Source: CAZWRV01 sp964636325
GTDB taxonomy: Bacteria; Verrucomicrobiota; Lentisphaeria; Victivallales; GWF2-50-93
Assembly (NCBI GenBank): GCA_964636325.1
Contig: CAZWRV010000121.1
Location: 1 to 16,832 of the forward strand
Direction of reading: 5' to 3'
Length of the DNA: 16,832 bases
Part shown: positions 7,934 through 16,171 of the stretch, piece after piece
Layout: every line of letters starts with the position of its first letter
Position numbering within the stretch: position 1 is the first letter of the stretch
Made by a program: the position numbers and the translations under genes
Notes under the pieces: generated by a model
The model's database searches: none
What the model saw: only the letters and a program-made list of their open reading frames with translations
Told to the model about the DNA's origin: nothing

Positions 7934-10714
7934 ATGGCATTCACTTACAAATGCAAATCCTGCAACAGCATAGGGGATCTTGAGCAGTTCATTGATTCCG
8001 TCGAATGCCCGGTCTGCGGTGGGACGATGCTTCCGCAGGATCAGGAGGACGACAATCCTGCAGCTCCCGCCGGCGATTCCTACGCCGACACGGAGACCCA
8101 GCAGCAGAAACCGCCCTCCGCTTCCGACCGCGGAATCAAGGTCGCCAAGGCAGTCAACCTAGGCTTCTCGGGGATGATCAAGCCCGGCACCTCCACGGGA
8201 GGTTTCACTCCGGCCCGGCCCCCCAGCACGAAGAGTTCGCCGATTTCCAGACAGACGGCGCCTCCTCCGCCTCCTCCGCCACCGCCGCCTCCTACTCCCC
8301 CCCCGCAGCCGCCGCCATCGCAGACACAGGCTGCCGACGGCAAAAAGAAGTTCACCATCAGCAAGAAGCCCGGCACAACGCAGATCGGACCGGCTCCGGG
8401 TAAGACGCAGCCGCCGCCCCAGCAGAAGGGGCCATCGATCAACTTCAAATTCAAGCCCAAGGGTGGAACCACATTGAACAAGGCACCGACCCAGGCCATA
8501 CAGCAGCCTCCGCCGCAGCAGCCTCCGCCTCAGCAACAGCAGAGGCCCGCTGTCCAGCAACAATCCCAGCAGAGACCGCCGCCGGTGCAGCAGTCCCAGA
8601 GGCCCCCTGTCCATCAGCAGCCGCTCCCCGGAATTCCGGTTCAGCCCCAGCACCAGGAGGCCCCGCCGGCGCCGGCATACAGCCAGGTTGACAAGGAAAA
8701 GCTCCTTCAGGCCGACAAGATTGCGCAGGACAACATACGTTTGTCGCAGCAGCTCGAGGCGGAGAAGAAGCTCGCCGAGGAAAGGATGGCCCAGGACAAG
8801 GGCCGCTTCGCCCGGCTTGAGGCGGAGAAGAAGCTTGCCGAGGAAAGGATGCGCGCCCAGAAGCTTGCCGCGGAGGAGGCTGAAAGGTTGGCTCAGGAAA
8901 AAATCCGCCTGGCGCAGATAGAGTCTGAAAAGAAGTTCGCAGAGGAGAGGGAACGCGCTCAGAAACTCGCCGCGGAGGAGGCTGAAAAACTCGCCCAGGA
9001 AAAGATCCGCATCGCCCAGCTCGAGGCCGAAAGGAAGATCGCCGAGGAGAAGCTGCGCATCCAGAAGCTCGCCGCGGAGGAGGCTGAAAAACTCGCCCAG
9101 GAAAAGATCCGCATCGCCCAGCTCGAGGCCGAAAGGAAGATCGCCGAGGAGAAGTCCCGCGCGATGAAGCTCGCCGCAGAGGAGATCGAAAGATCCAAGA
9201 AGCTCGCCGAGGACGCCGCCAGGCTCGCCGCTGAGGAGACCGCCAAGCGCCTCTCCCAGCAGATCGCCAGGGAAAAGGAGGAGCTGAAGCGCCTCTCCGA
9301 GGAGAAGCTCCGCAGGGAGCGCGAGGAGGCGCAGCGCCTTATCGAGGAGAGCATCAGGAAGGAAAAGGAGGAGTTTGAAAAGCGCATGCGCGACATCGAG
9401 GAGTCGAAGAAGCATCAGCAGGACATGCTGAAGGACGTGGTGAGCAAGGCCATCGAGTCTGCCATAATACCCCCACCGACGCAGATTCAGCCGCCCGCTC
9501 CGCCAGCCGAACCAAAGAAGGACGATAAAGCTCCGGTTCCGCCACCCTCGACGGAACCTCCCAAGGCTGAAGAAAAGAAAGCAGCCCCTCTGCCGGAGAA
9601 GCCCAAGGAGGAGCTAACGCCGGATTCAGCGAAGAAGGAGGAGCCTCCCAGGACTGCCGCCGACCCGTCACAGGAAAAGAAGCAGCCGGCAAACCTTCCG
9701 GAAGCTAAGGAGCAGAAGCCTCCCGAGACGGACAATGTTCAGAAAAAGCCTGACGACGCGAAGCCATCGGACAAAAAGGACGAGCCCGCCGCCTCCAAGC
9801 CTCCGGAAAAGCCCGAGGACAAGGAGGCAGACAAGCCCAAGAAGGATGAACAAAAGAAGGACGATAAGGCTCCCGTCTCCAAGTCGGAGGAAAAGGATAA
9901 GAAAGAAGGCGACAAGAAGGACGATAAGGCGCTCGGCGACAAGGACAAGAAGAAGGATCCGATGAAGGACCTCTTCAGGCCCAGGAAACCGGTTCCTGGC
10001 GCCAAAAAGCCCTTCGGCATGGGGGCAACGGCCTCAAAGCTCCCGCCCAAGGACAAGGACGATAGGAAAGAATCCGACAAACCTGAAGACAAGAAGGACG
10101 ATAAGGACAACGTCAAGGACAAGGACGCCAAGCAGGAAGCCCCGCTCAAGAAGACGCAGACGGGAATATCCCAGCAGGCCGCTGGCGAACCGTCCATGAG
10201 GAAGACTCAGACCGGCATGTCCAAGACGCAGGCCGGGATGTCCAAGACGCAGACAAACGTCACTCACTCCGCCCTTATCAAGATGCAGCAGAAGAAGAAG
10301 ACCATCATCACCACGATAATAATGTCGTCGGTGACCCTCATCTGCATCCTGCTGCTGGCAGGGATATTCGGCATTAAGAAGTTCTTCAGGTGGGCCACCA
10401 AGGAGGAGAAGCCGTCGCAGCAGCAGGAAAAGCCGGCCGGCCAGCCCCAGGGCGGCATCCCGCCGGCATCCAATTTCGCCCCCAGGCCGGTCGAGACCGC
10501 GGACGACTACAGATCCCCGCTCGTCGACGAGTTCAAGGAGGTTAGCCGTAAGGTGAAGAAGATGCCCTCCCCGAAGAGCAAGAAGGAGATAGACGACATG
10601 ATCGCCGTGTGGAAGGAATTCGCGCTTAAGCACCAGGACACCCCGGATGACACCTACGTTAAGAAGGCCTGGGACGAGATAGACAAGTACCAGGAGCTGA
10701 GGAGGCTCTACTGA
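7934..10714 (+). CDS. Zinc-ribbon / proline-rich / coiled-coil / single-TM protein, unknown function
   Basis: I do not recognise this 926-residue protein as a family. Domains in order are: a zinc ribbon with C7-x2-C10 and C25-x2-C28; a proline/glutamine-rich stretch (about 60-250) with 11 consecutive prolines at 110-120; a charged coiled coil (about 253-508) with three 34-residue repeats at 310-411; a Pro/Lys/Asp/Glu-rich disordered region (about 512-735) with four KKDDK motifs (528, 641, 661, 720); repeated KTQTG-type motifs (740-774); one transmembrane helix (about 790-814); and a short helical C-terminal domain (about 856-926). There is no signal peptide, so the long N-terminal part is probably cytoplasmic and the C-terminal part outside. 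The layout recalls TolA-like linkers, but orientation and the zinc ribbon differ. GAAGG at 7921-7925 is a good ribosome-binding site for this start. trpS follows after 10 bp. Confidence 0.88.
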   Translation: MAFTYKCKSCNSIGDLEQFIDSVECPVCGGTMLPQDQEDDNPAAPAGDSYADTETQQQKPPSASDRGIKVAKAVNLGFSGMIKPGTSTGGFTPARPPSTKSSPISRQTAPPPPPPPPPPPTPPPQPPPSQTQAADGKKKFTISKKPGTTQIGPAPGKTQPPPQQKGPSINFKFKPKGGTTLNKAPTQAIQQPPPQQPPPQQQQRPAVQQQSQQRPPPVQQSQRPPVHQQPLPGIPVQPQHQEAPPAPAYSQVDKEKLLQADKIAQDNIRLSQQLEAEKKLAEERMAQDKGRFARLEAEKKLAEERMRAQKLAAEEAERLAQEKIRLAQIESEKKFAEERERAQKLAAEEAEKLAQEKIRIAQLEAERKIAEEKLRIQKLAAEEAEKLAQEKIRIAQLEAERKIAEEKSRAMKLAAEEIERSKKLAEDAARLAAEETAKRLSQQIAREKEELKRLSEEKLRREREEAQRLIEESIRKEKEEFEKRMRDIEESKKHQQDMLKDVVSKAIESAIIPPPTQIQPPAPPAEPKKDDKAPVPPPSTEPPKAEEKKAAPLPEKPKEELTPDSAKKEEPPRTAADPSQEKKQPANLPEAKEQKPPETDNVQKKPDDAKPSDKKDEPAASKPPEKPEDKEADKPKKDEQKKDDKAPVSKSEEKDKKEGDKKDDKALGDKDKKKDPMKDLFRPRKPVPGAKKPFGMGATASKLPPKDKDDRKESDKPEDKKDDKDNVKDKDAKQEAPLKKTQTGISQQAAGEPSMRKTQTGMSKTQAGMSKTQTNVTHSALIKMQQKKKTIITTIIMSSVTLICILLLAGIFGIKKFFRWATKEEKPSQQQEKPAGQPQGGIPPASNFAPRPVETADDYRSPLVDEFKEVSRKVKKMPSPKSKKEIDDMIAVWKEFALKHQDTPDDTYVKKAWDEIDKYQELRRLY
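8861..9166 (+). repeat. Three tandem 102-bp repeats (34-residue coiled-coil unit)
   Basis: Three 34-residue units begin at residues 310, 344 and 378 (KLAAEEAE...), with a partial fourth from 412. The second and third units encode an identical first 30 residues, and their first 90 bases (8963-9052 and 9065-9154) differ at one position only. The first unit is more diverged. This points to recent duplication or gene conversion within the coiled coil. Confidence 0.85.
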
Positions 10715-10724
10715 GGCTCCGCCC

Positions 10725-11684
10725 ATGAGAATCCTCTCGGGAATACAGCCTTCCGGCGCGGTCCACGTCGGAAACTACTTCGGCATGATGCTGCCTGCGG
10801 TCGAACTTCAGGAGAAGGGCGAGGCCTATCTCTTCATCGCCGACTACCACGCACTCACAAGCTCCCCTGCCCCGGACGCGCTACGCGAACGGATCGAAGG
10901 TGTGGCCGCGGACTTCCTCGCCTGCGGCCTGAACCCCGACAAGACAGTGTTCTTCCGGCAGTCGGACATCCCTCAGATACCGGAGCTCACCTGGATACTG
11001 AGCTGCGTGACACCCATGGGGCTCCTCGAACGCTGCCACAGCTACAAGGATAAGGTCGCGCACGGCATCTCGCCGAACCACGGTCTCTTCGCATATCCCG
11101 TGCTCATGGCGGCGGACATCCTCATGTATGATTCCAACATCGTCCCCGTTGGGAAAGACCAGAAGCAGCATGTCGAGGTCACCAGGGACATTGCCCAGCG
11201 CTTCAACGGCGCCTACGGGGAAATATTCACCATCCCCGAACCGCAGATAAAGGACGAGGTCGCCGTCGTCCCCGGAACGGACGGACAGAAGATGTCCAAG
11301 ACCTACGACAACACGCTGGAACTCTTTGGCGACGAAAAGGCCCTCAAGAAGAAGATCATGAGCATAATAACGGACTCCACTCCGGTCGAAGCGCCTAAGG
11401 ATCCGGAGAAGTGCAACGTCTTCGCGATCTACAAGCTCCTTGCCTCGCCGCAGCAGGTCGAGGCGATGCGCGGGAAGTATGCCGCGGGCAACTACGGCTA
11501 CGGCCACGCCAAGAAGGAGCTTCTCGAAGCCTTCATGGAATATTTCAAACCGCTCCGCGAGAAAAGGCGCGAGCTCATCGCGGACAAGACCTACCTCGCA
11601 TCTGTCCTCAGGAAAGGCGCTGAAAAGGCAGGCGCCACCGCCGCACGGACCATGAAAAGGGTCAGGGCCGCCGTCGGGCTCTGA
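10725..11684 (+). CDS. trpS: Tryptophanyl-tRNA synthetase
   Basis: This class I synthetase charges tRNA-Trp with tryptophan in the cytoplasm. The N-terminal nucleotide-binding signature LSGIQPSGAVHVGNYFG (4-20) contains the HIGH equivalent HVGN (14-17). The KMSKS equivalent is KMSKT (189-193), preceded by VVPGTDGQ, and the family segment PVGKDQKQHVEVTRDIA lies between them. At 319 residues it is close to the usual bacterial length (about 330). The ATG at 10725 is supported by GAGG at 10713-10716, which overlaps the stop codon of the upstream gene. This close spacing suggests that the two genes are co-transcribed. A strong terminator follows. Confidence 0.97.
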   Translation: MRILSGIQPSGAVHVGNYFGMMLPAVELQEKGEAYLFIADYHALTSSPAPDALRERIEGVAADFLACGLNPDKTVFFRQSDIPQIPELTWILSCVTPMGLLERCHSYKDKVAHGISPNHGLFAYPVLMAADILMYDSNIVPVGKDQKQHVEVTRDIAQRFNGAYGEIFTIPEPQIKDEVAVVPGTDGQKMSKTYDNTLELFGDEKALKKKIMSIITDSTPVEAPKDPEKCNVFAIYKLLASPQQVEAMRGKYAAGNYGYGHAKKELLEAFMEYFKPLREKRRELIADKTYLASVLRKGAEKAGATAARTMKRVRAAVGL

Positions 11685-11696
11685 GCCGCTCTTGGA

Positions 11697-11752
11697 AGCA
11701 TGAATTCAGCAAAAGGGCGCAGCCTGCTGAATTCATGCTGCTATTGTTTTTT
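11697..11752 (+). terminator. Intrinsic terminator after trpS, reaching into the convergent gene
   Basis: A perfect 15-bp stem pairs 11697-11711 (AGCATGAATTCAGCA) with 11725-11739 over a 13-nt loop. A T-rich tail follows, with six T at 11747-11752. The tail begins 7 nt after the stem, so efficiency may be moderate. The stem ends 2 bp before the stop codon of the convergent RND gene, whose last Lys-Lys-Gln codons form the T tract on the opposite strand. The stem could also act as a 3' hairpin for that transcript. Confidence 0.65.
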
Positions 11753-14700
11753 GCCAGAAGGCGACGGCCTTGGATTGAACAACTCGACAAGTTTCTGGAT
11801 CGCGACATAGAAAAACGGAACCATGACGGTTCCAAGCAGGGCCGCGGCGAGCATTCCGCCGAAGACGGCGGTGCCGAGGGAGCGGCGGCTTGCGGCGCCG
11901 GCGCCCTGCGCGACGACGAGGGGCATGACTCCGAGTATGAATGCGAAGGCCGTCATCACGACCGCTCGGAAACGTATCTTTCCTGCCGAAAGGGCTGCTT
12001 CCACTATGCCCATCCCCTCCTCCCGGCGAGACTTGGCGAATTCGACCATGAGGATCGCAGTCTTGCAGGACATGCCGAACAGCAGGATGAATCCGACCTG
12101 CGTGTAGATGTTGTTCTCAGCATTGGAGAGGAAGAGGACCGCAAGCGACCCGAAGAAGGCGACCGGCACGGAAAACATGACCGCGACAGGTATCATCCAG
12201 CTCTCGTACTGGCCGACTAGGAACAGATAGATGAAAAGCAGCGCCAGTATGAAGACGATGTAGACCTGGCCCCCCGCAAGGGCCTGCTGGTATGACATGT
12301 CTGTCCACTCGAACTTGAAGCCTTCTGGGAGCGTCCTGCGGGCGGCATCCGCCATCGCCTTCATCACCTGCCCGCTGCTGTATCCGGGGCTTGCGTTGGC
12401 ATCTATGACGGCCGCCTGATACATGTTGTAGCGGTTTACGACCTGGGGTCCGAAAACCGTCCTGACGGAGACGATCGTTCCGAGAGGCACCATCTCGCCG
12501 CGGTTGTTTGCCACGAACATGTTGAGCATGTCCTCGACGGAGTTTCTATATTCGCCCTTCGCCTGTATCATAACGTCGAAGACCTGCCCGAACTTGTTGA
12601 AGTCGTTGATGTAGTAAGCTCCTACATACCCGCGCATCGCGTTGAAAAGGTCGCTGAGGCTGACACCGAGCTTGTACATCTTCTCCCTGTCGATGTCGAC
12701 GTATAGCTGGGGGATTGTCGCCCGGTATGTGCTGTATGCCCTGGCGATCTCAGGGCGTCTGTTGAACTCCACCAGCAGCGCTTCCAGGACCTGGGAGAAG
12801 AGCGCGGGCGGCAGGTTCTTAAGATCCTCCAGGACGAACTCGGTGCCTCCGATGGCGCCGCATCCTGGGATGGCGGGGCGCGGAAAGATGAAGAAGTTGG
12901 CGTCGGGTATGGAGTCCAGCATCGTCTGCGCCTTCATCATGATTTCTTTCTGCCTCTGGGATGGTTCCTTTCTCATATCCCAGTCCTTGAGTACTACGGC
13001 GAGCATCGCATAGTTGGGGGCCATTACCATGTCGATCTTGTCGTATCCCGTTACGTTTATGACGCATTCGACGCCGTCGATCCCGGCGATGATCCCCTCG
13101 GCCCTGGACGCGACCTCATGGGTTCTTTCCAGAGAGGCGCCGTCCGGCAGCTGTACGCTCACGTAGAATTCGCCCATGTCCTCGTCCGGTATGAAGCCTG
13201 CGGGGATACGCCCGTAGAGCCACCAGCAGCCGAAGCATGCGGCGGCGAAGATGATGACGCCGAGCGCGACCCGCCTGGCAACAATCCCGGAGGCCGCAAG
13301 ATATCCGCGCGTCGCCAGGGCGAAGGTGCTGTTGAAAATCCGGGCCGGAAGAATCGGCCTTCTCTCGCCGTGCCTCAGCAGAGAGGCGCAGAGCGCCGGA
13401 CTAAGCGTAAGCGCGTTGAGGCAGGATATCAGGACGGAGACAGAAAGTGTCACCGCGAACTGCCTGTAGAGCGCGCCGGTTATTCCGGGCAGGAAGCAGA
13501 CAGGGACGAACATCGCCAGGAGGACTAGCGTCGTCGCGATTATCGGGCCGGTGACCTGCTCCATGGTCTTCTCGGTGGCGGCCACCGGATCGAGCTTCTC
13601 TTCCGCCATCAGCCGGTGCACGTTCTCGACCACGATGATCGCGTCGTCAACGACGATGCCGATGGCCAGCACCAGGCCGAAGAGCGATACCAGGTTGATG
13701 TTGTAGCCGAGCGCGAAGAGCGCGGCGAAGGTGCCGACCAGCGACACCGGCACCGCTATCGTGGGGATAAGTATCGAACGCCAGTCCTGCAGGAACACCA
13801 TCACCACGAAGATCACCAGGGCGACCGCGATGAGGAGCGTGATGACGACCTCGCGCATCGCCTTCTTGACGAAGAGCGTGGTGTTGAAGGAGATGTCGTA
13901 TGTCATCCCCGGCGGGAAATATTCCGATAGCTCCTTCATCTTCTCATGGACAGCCTCGGCGATGCGGATGCCGTTCGCCTTCGGGAGCTGGTAGACTGCG
14001 AGGACCGACGCCGGCCGGCCGTTCACGGTGCTGACCGCGTTGTAGTTGTATGAGCCCAGGTCAACCGTGCCGACGTCCTTTATGCGGATCATGGAGCCGT
14101 CAGGCTCCGAGCGTATAACTATGTCTTCGAAGTCCTTCTGGTCTTCAAGCCGTCCCTTCACCTGTATCATATACTGGAACTTCTGCCCCTTCGGGACCGG
14201 AGGCATGCCGATCTGCCCCGGCGAGGCCTGCATGTTCTGCTGGCTGACGGCCTTGACGACGTCGTCCACGGACAGATTGTGCCCGGCCAGGCGGTCGGGA
14301 TCGACCCAGATCCGCATCGAATAGTTGAGGGGGCCGACAATCACCGCGTCCGCGACGCCGTCGATGCGCAGGATTTCGTTGAGGATGTTGATCAGCATGT
14401 AGTTGCTGAGGAATATCCCGTCGTATCTGGAATCCGGCGAGACCAGGTTCATGAGCAGCAGGATGTCCGCCGACTTCTGCTTCACGACTATTCCGGAACG
14501 GACGACCTCGTTGGGCAGATGCCCCATCGCGAAGGAGACGCGGTTCTGCGTCAGGACTGTGTCCAGTTCGCCGCTGGTCCCCGGCTTGAAGGTCACGATG
14601 GTGTTCGCCGAGCCGTCGTTGCCCGCGGTGGTGGACATGTAGATCATGTCCTCCACGCCGTTGACCATGTTCTCTATCGGGACGACGACGTTGTCGACGA

Positions 14701-14872
14701 CCACGTTGGCGGCCGCGCCGGTATACGAGGACGCGATCTGCACCTGCGGCGGGACTATCTCAGGATACTGCGAGACGGGCAGCGAGAATATCGCGACGCC
14801 CCCGGCTATGGTGAGGACTATCGAGATCACAAAGGCCAGCCTGGGCCTGTGGATGAATATGCGGCTGATCAA
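11741..14872 (-). CDS. RND-family efflux pump, inner-membrane subunit (AcrB/HAE1-like)
   Basis: This is a proton-driven multidrug exporter of the inner membrane, predicted to work as a trimer with the membrane-fusion protein upstream and an outer-membrane channel. At 1043 residues it matches AcrB length. The N-terminus ISRIFIHRPRLAFVIS and the SLPVSQYPEIVPPQV segment are typical. The proton-relay residues are present: D409-D410 in GIVVDDAIIVVEN, K937 in GMSCKTAILMVEFAK, R967 and T974 in the segment leading into FILGVMPLV. Membrane segments cluster at about 10-30, 340-500, 535-555 and 870-1030, with two large periplasmic loops between. The start codon is TTG, fixed by a strong Shine-Dalgarno. 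It lies 20 bp after the membrane-fusion gene, so the two form an operon. Substrate cannot be read from the sequence. Confidence 0.96.
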   Translation of the reverse strand: MISRIFIHRPRLAFVISIVLTIAGGVAIFSLPVSQYPEIVPPQVQIASSYTGAAANVVVDNVVVPIENMVNGVEDMIYMSTTAGNDGSANTIVTFKPGTSGELDTVLTQNRVSFAMGHLPNEVVRSGIVVKQKSADILLLMNLVSPDSRYDGIFLSNYMLINILNEILRIDGVADAVIVGPLNYSMRIWVDPDRLAGHNLSVDDVVKAVSQQNMQASPGQIGMPPVPKGQKFQYMIQVKGRLEDQKDFEDIVIRSEPDGSMIRIKDVGTVDLGSYNYNAVSTVNGRPASVLAVYQLPKANGIRIAEAVHEKMKELSEYFPPGMTYDISFNTTLFVKKAMREVVITLLIAVALVIFVVMVFLQDWRSILIPTIAVPVSLVGTFAALFALGYNINLVSLFGLVLAIGIVVDDAIIVVENVHRLMAEEKLDPVAATEKTMEQVTGPIIATTLVLLAMFVPVCFLPGITGALYRQFAVTLSVSVLISCLNALTLSPALCASLLRHGERRPILPARIFNSTFALATRGYLAASGIVARRVALGVIIFAAACFGCWWLYGRIPAGFIPDEDMGEFYVSVQLPDGASLERTHEVASRAEGIIAGIDGVECVINVTGYDKIDMVMAPNYAMLAVVLKDWDMRKEPSQRQKEIMMKAQTMLDSIPDANFFIFPRPAIPGCGAIGGTEFVLEDLKNLPPALFSQVLEALLVEFNRRPEIARAYSTYRATIPQLYVDIDREKMYKLGVSLSDLFNAMRGYVGAYYINDFNKFGQVFDVMIQAKGEYRNSVEDMLNMFVANNRGEMVPLGTIVSVRTVFGPQVVNRYNMYQAAVIDANASPGYSSGQVMKAMADAARRTLPEGFKFEWTDMSYQQALAGGQVYIVFILALLFIYLFLVGQYESWMIPVAVMFSVPVAFFGSLAVLFLSNAENNIYTQVGFILLFGMSCKTAILMVEFAKSRREEGMGIVEAALSAGKIRFRAVVMTAFAFILGVMPLVVAQGAGAASRRSLGTAVFGGMLAAALLGTVMVPFFYVAIQKLVELFNPRPSPSGKKQ

Positions 14873-14885
14873 ATGCCCATCCTTC
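14873..14885 (-). promoter_or_regulatory. Ribosome-binding site selecting a TTG start for the RND gene
   Basis: On the minus strand GAAGGA (14885-14880) stands 7 nt before TTG (14872-14870). The nearby ATG at 14880-14878 is in another frame and meets a stop after three codons. The TTG codon therefore gives the family N-terminus, and no in-frame ATG is available close by. Confidence 0.7.
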
Positions 14886-14892
14886 CGCGAAA

Positions 14893-16101
14893 CTATTTCC
14901 CCCCGATATTATCCCTGGCCGGAGCAGCCTCGCCGTAGACCAGATCGTCCTCGGGGAAGGCGTCGACGGTCACCTTGGGCTTGACGCCTTCGCGGACCTT
15001 GAGGGCGCCTCTGGTGACGACCTGTTCGCCCTCCGAGAGGCCCGACTCCACCGCGAAGGTCCGGCCTAGATCCGCGCCGAGCGCGACAGGCCTGCGGGCT
15101 ATCACCCCATACTTGTCGACAAGCAGGACGAAGGTTCCAGTCTGGTCGCGCTGGACCGCCTCCTGCGGGATGAGCAGAAGGCGCTTCTTGTCCTTGTGCG
15201 TGAGTACAATCTTGACATAGCCGCCGGGGACGAGCATCGCATCCGGATTAGGGAACCTGGCCCGCATGATGATGGTTCCGGTGTTGTTGTTTATCCTGTT
15301 GTCGGAGAAGTATATGGTGCCGTCGTGAGGATACTTCTTCCCGTTTGGGAGGATGATGGCGGCGGTGACGCCGGCCTCGGTCTTGTCGATGCTACCGTAT
15401 TCGATGACATGGTTCACATAGTCGGTCTCCGGGACCGGGAACTCGACTTTGACAGGGTCGATCCTGATGACGGTCCCGAGTTTCTCCGACTTGCCCGGCC
15501 CCACCATCTCCCCCTCGTAGAACGGGCATACGCCGAGCTTGCCGTCGATCGGCGACCTAACCTCGGTATATTCCACATTAAGCTTCGCAAGCCCGAGCTT
15601 CCCCTGGGCGACAAGGAGATCCCCCTCGGCGTCGCCCTTCTGCATCGTCCATTGGTCGAGATCCTTCTGGGCGACCGCATCGCTTTTGACAAGCGTCGCG
15701 TAGCGTTCGTATTCGATCCTGGCGTTGTCGAGCGCCGCCTGAGCCTTGCGAAGGTTGCCGTTCGCCACTTCCAGCTCGGACGTGTACTGCTCCTGCTGGA
15801 TCAGGAAGACCAGGTCGCCCTTCTTGACCGTGCTGCCCTCCTCGAAGCAGCGTTTAACAAGATAGCCGTCCACCCGGGCCACGAGATCGACATAGTCGTC
15901 AGGTATAACCTGGGCTATGCGCTGGCGCGAAGTCGCGATCTCCCTGTATGACGCCGGAACAACTACGACCGCAGGCGGCTCGGCAGGCTCAGTCCGCATG
16001 GTGCGCGAAGAGGATATCTTGTCGCAGCCCAAGGGAATGAGCGACGTCAAGAATAAAACCTGAGCCGGAAGGAGCAAGATCCTCCAATCAACATGTTTCA
16101 T
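14893..16101 (-). CDS. RND efflux membrane-fusion lipoprotein (HlyD/AcrA-like)
   Basis: This periplasmic adaptor links the RND pump to an outer-membrane channel. From the ATG at 16101 it has 402 residues. The N-terminus is a lipoprotein signal, with positive and hydrophobic residues and then the lipobox LIPLGC, so C26 would be lipidated. It continues with the first half of a biotinyl-lipoyl-like domain (DLVARVDGYLVKRCFEEGS, about 71-89) and an alpha-helical hairpin (about 110-170). The second half-motif EVRSPIDGKLG follows, then beta-barrel and membrane-proximal segments up to GEQVVTRGALKVREGVKPKV. The frame stays open to 16212, but that extension would overlap the upstream gene and bury the signal peptide. 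The gene lies 20 bp before the RND gene. No outer-membrane factor or regulator lies next to it here. Confidence 0.94.
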   Translation of the reverse strand: MKHVDWRILLLPAQVLFLTSLIPLGCDKISSSRTMRTEPAEPPAVVVVPASYREIATSRQRIAQVIPDDYVDLVARVDGYLVKRCFEEGSTVKKGDLVFLIQQEQYTSELEVANGNLRKAQAALDNARIEYERYATLVKSDAVAQKDLDQWTMQKGDAEGDLLVAQGKLGLAKLNVEYTEVRSPIDGKLGVCPFYEGEMVGPGKSEKLGTVIRIDPVKVEFPVPETDYVNHVIEYGSIDKTEAGVTAAIILPNGKKYPHDGTIYFSDNRINNNTGTIIMRARFPNPDAMLVPGGYVKIVLTHKDKKRLLLIPQEAVQRDQTGTFVLLVDKYGVIARRPVALGADLGRTFAVESGLSEGEQVVTRGALKVREGVKPKVTVDAFPEDDLVYGEAAPARDNIGGK

Positions 16102-16155
16102 GGACGCACCGTGGCTGTATGAGAAGAATTGACAACAGGGAAAACAAAGAAGGAC

Positions 16156-16161
16156 ATTATA
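16156..16161 (-). promoter_or_regulatory. Candidate -10 box for the efflux operon
   Basis: On the minus strand a perfect TATAAT lies in the 70-bp gap above the membrane-fusion gene, 54 bp before its ATG and just past the stop of the upstream gene. No good -35 hexamer is seen at 16-18 bp. It would allow transcription independent of the upstream gene. Confidence 0.4.
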
Positions 16162-16171
16162 GGCAATCCCG

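Noticed and set aside
8159..9415. Long antisense open frame (418 codons) opposite the scaffold gene
   Set aside because: It mirrors the repetitive, GC-biased coding of the plus strand; the product is a Leu/Arg-rich low-complexity sequence without a start signal.
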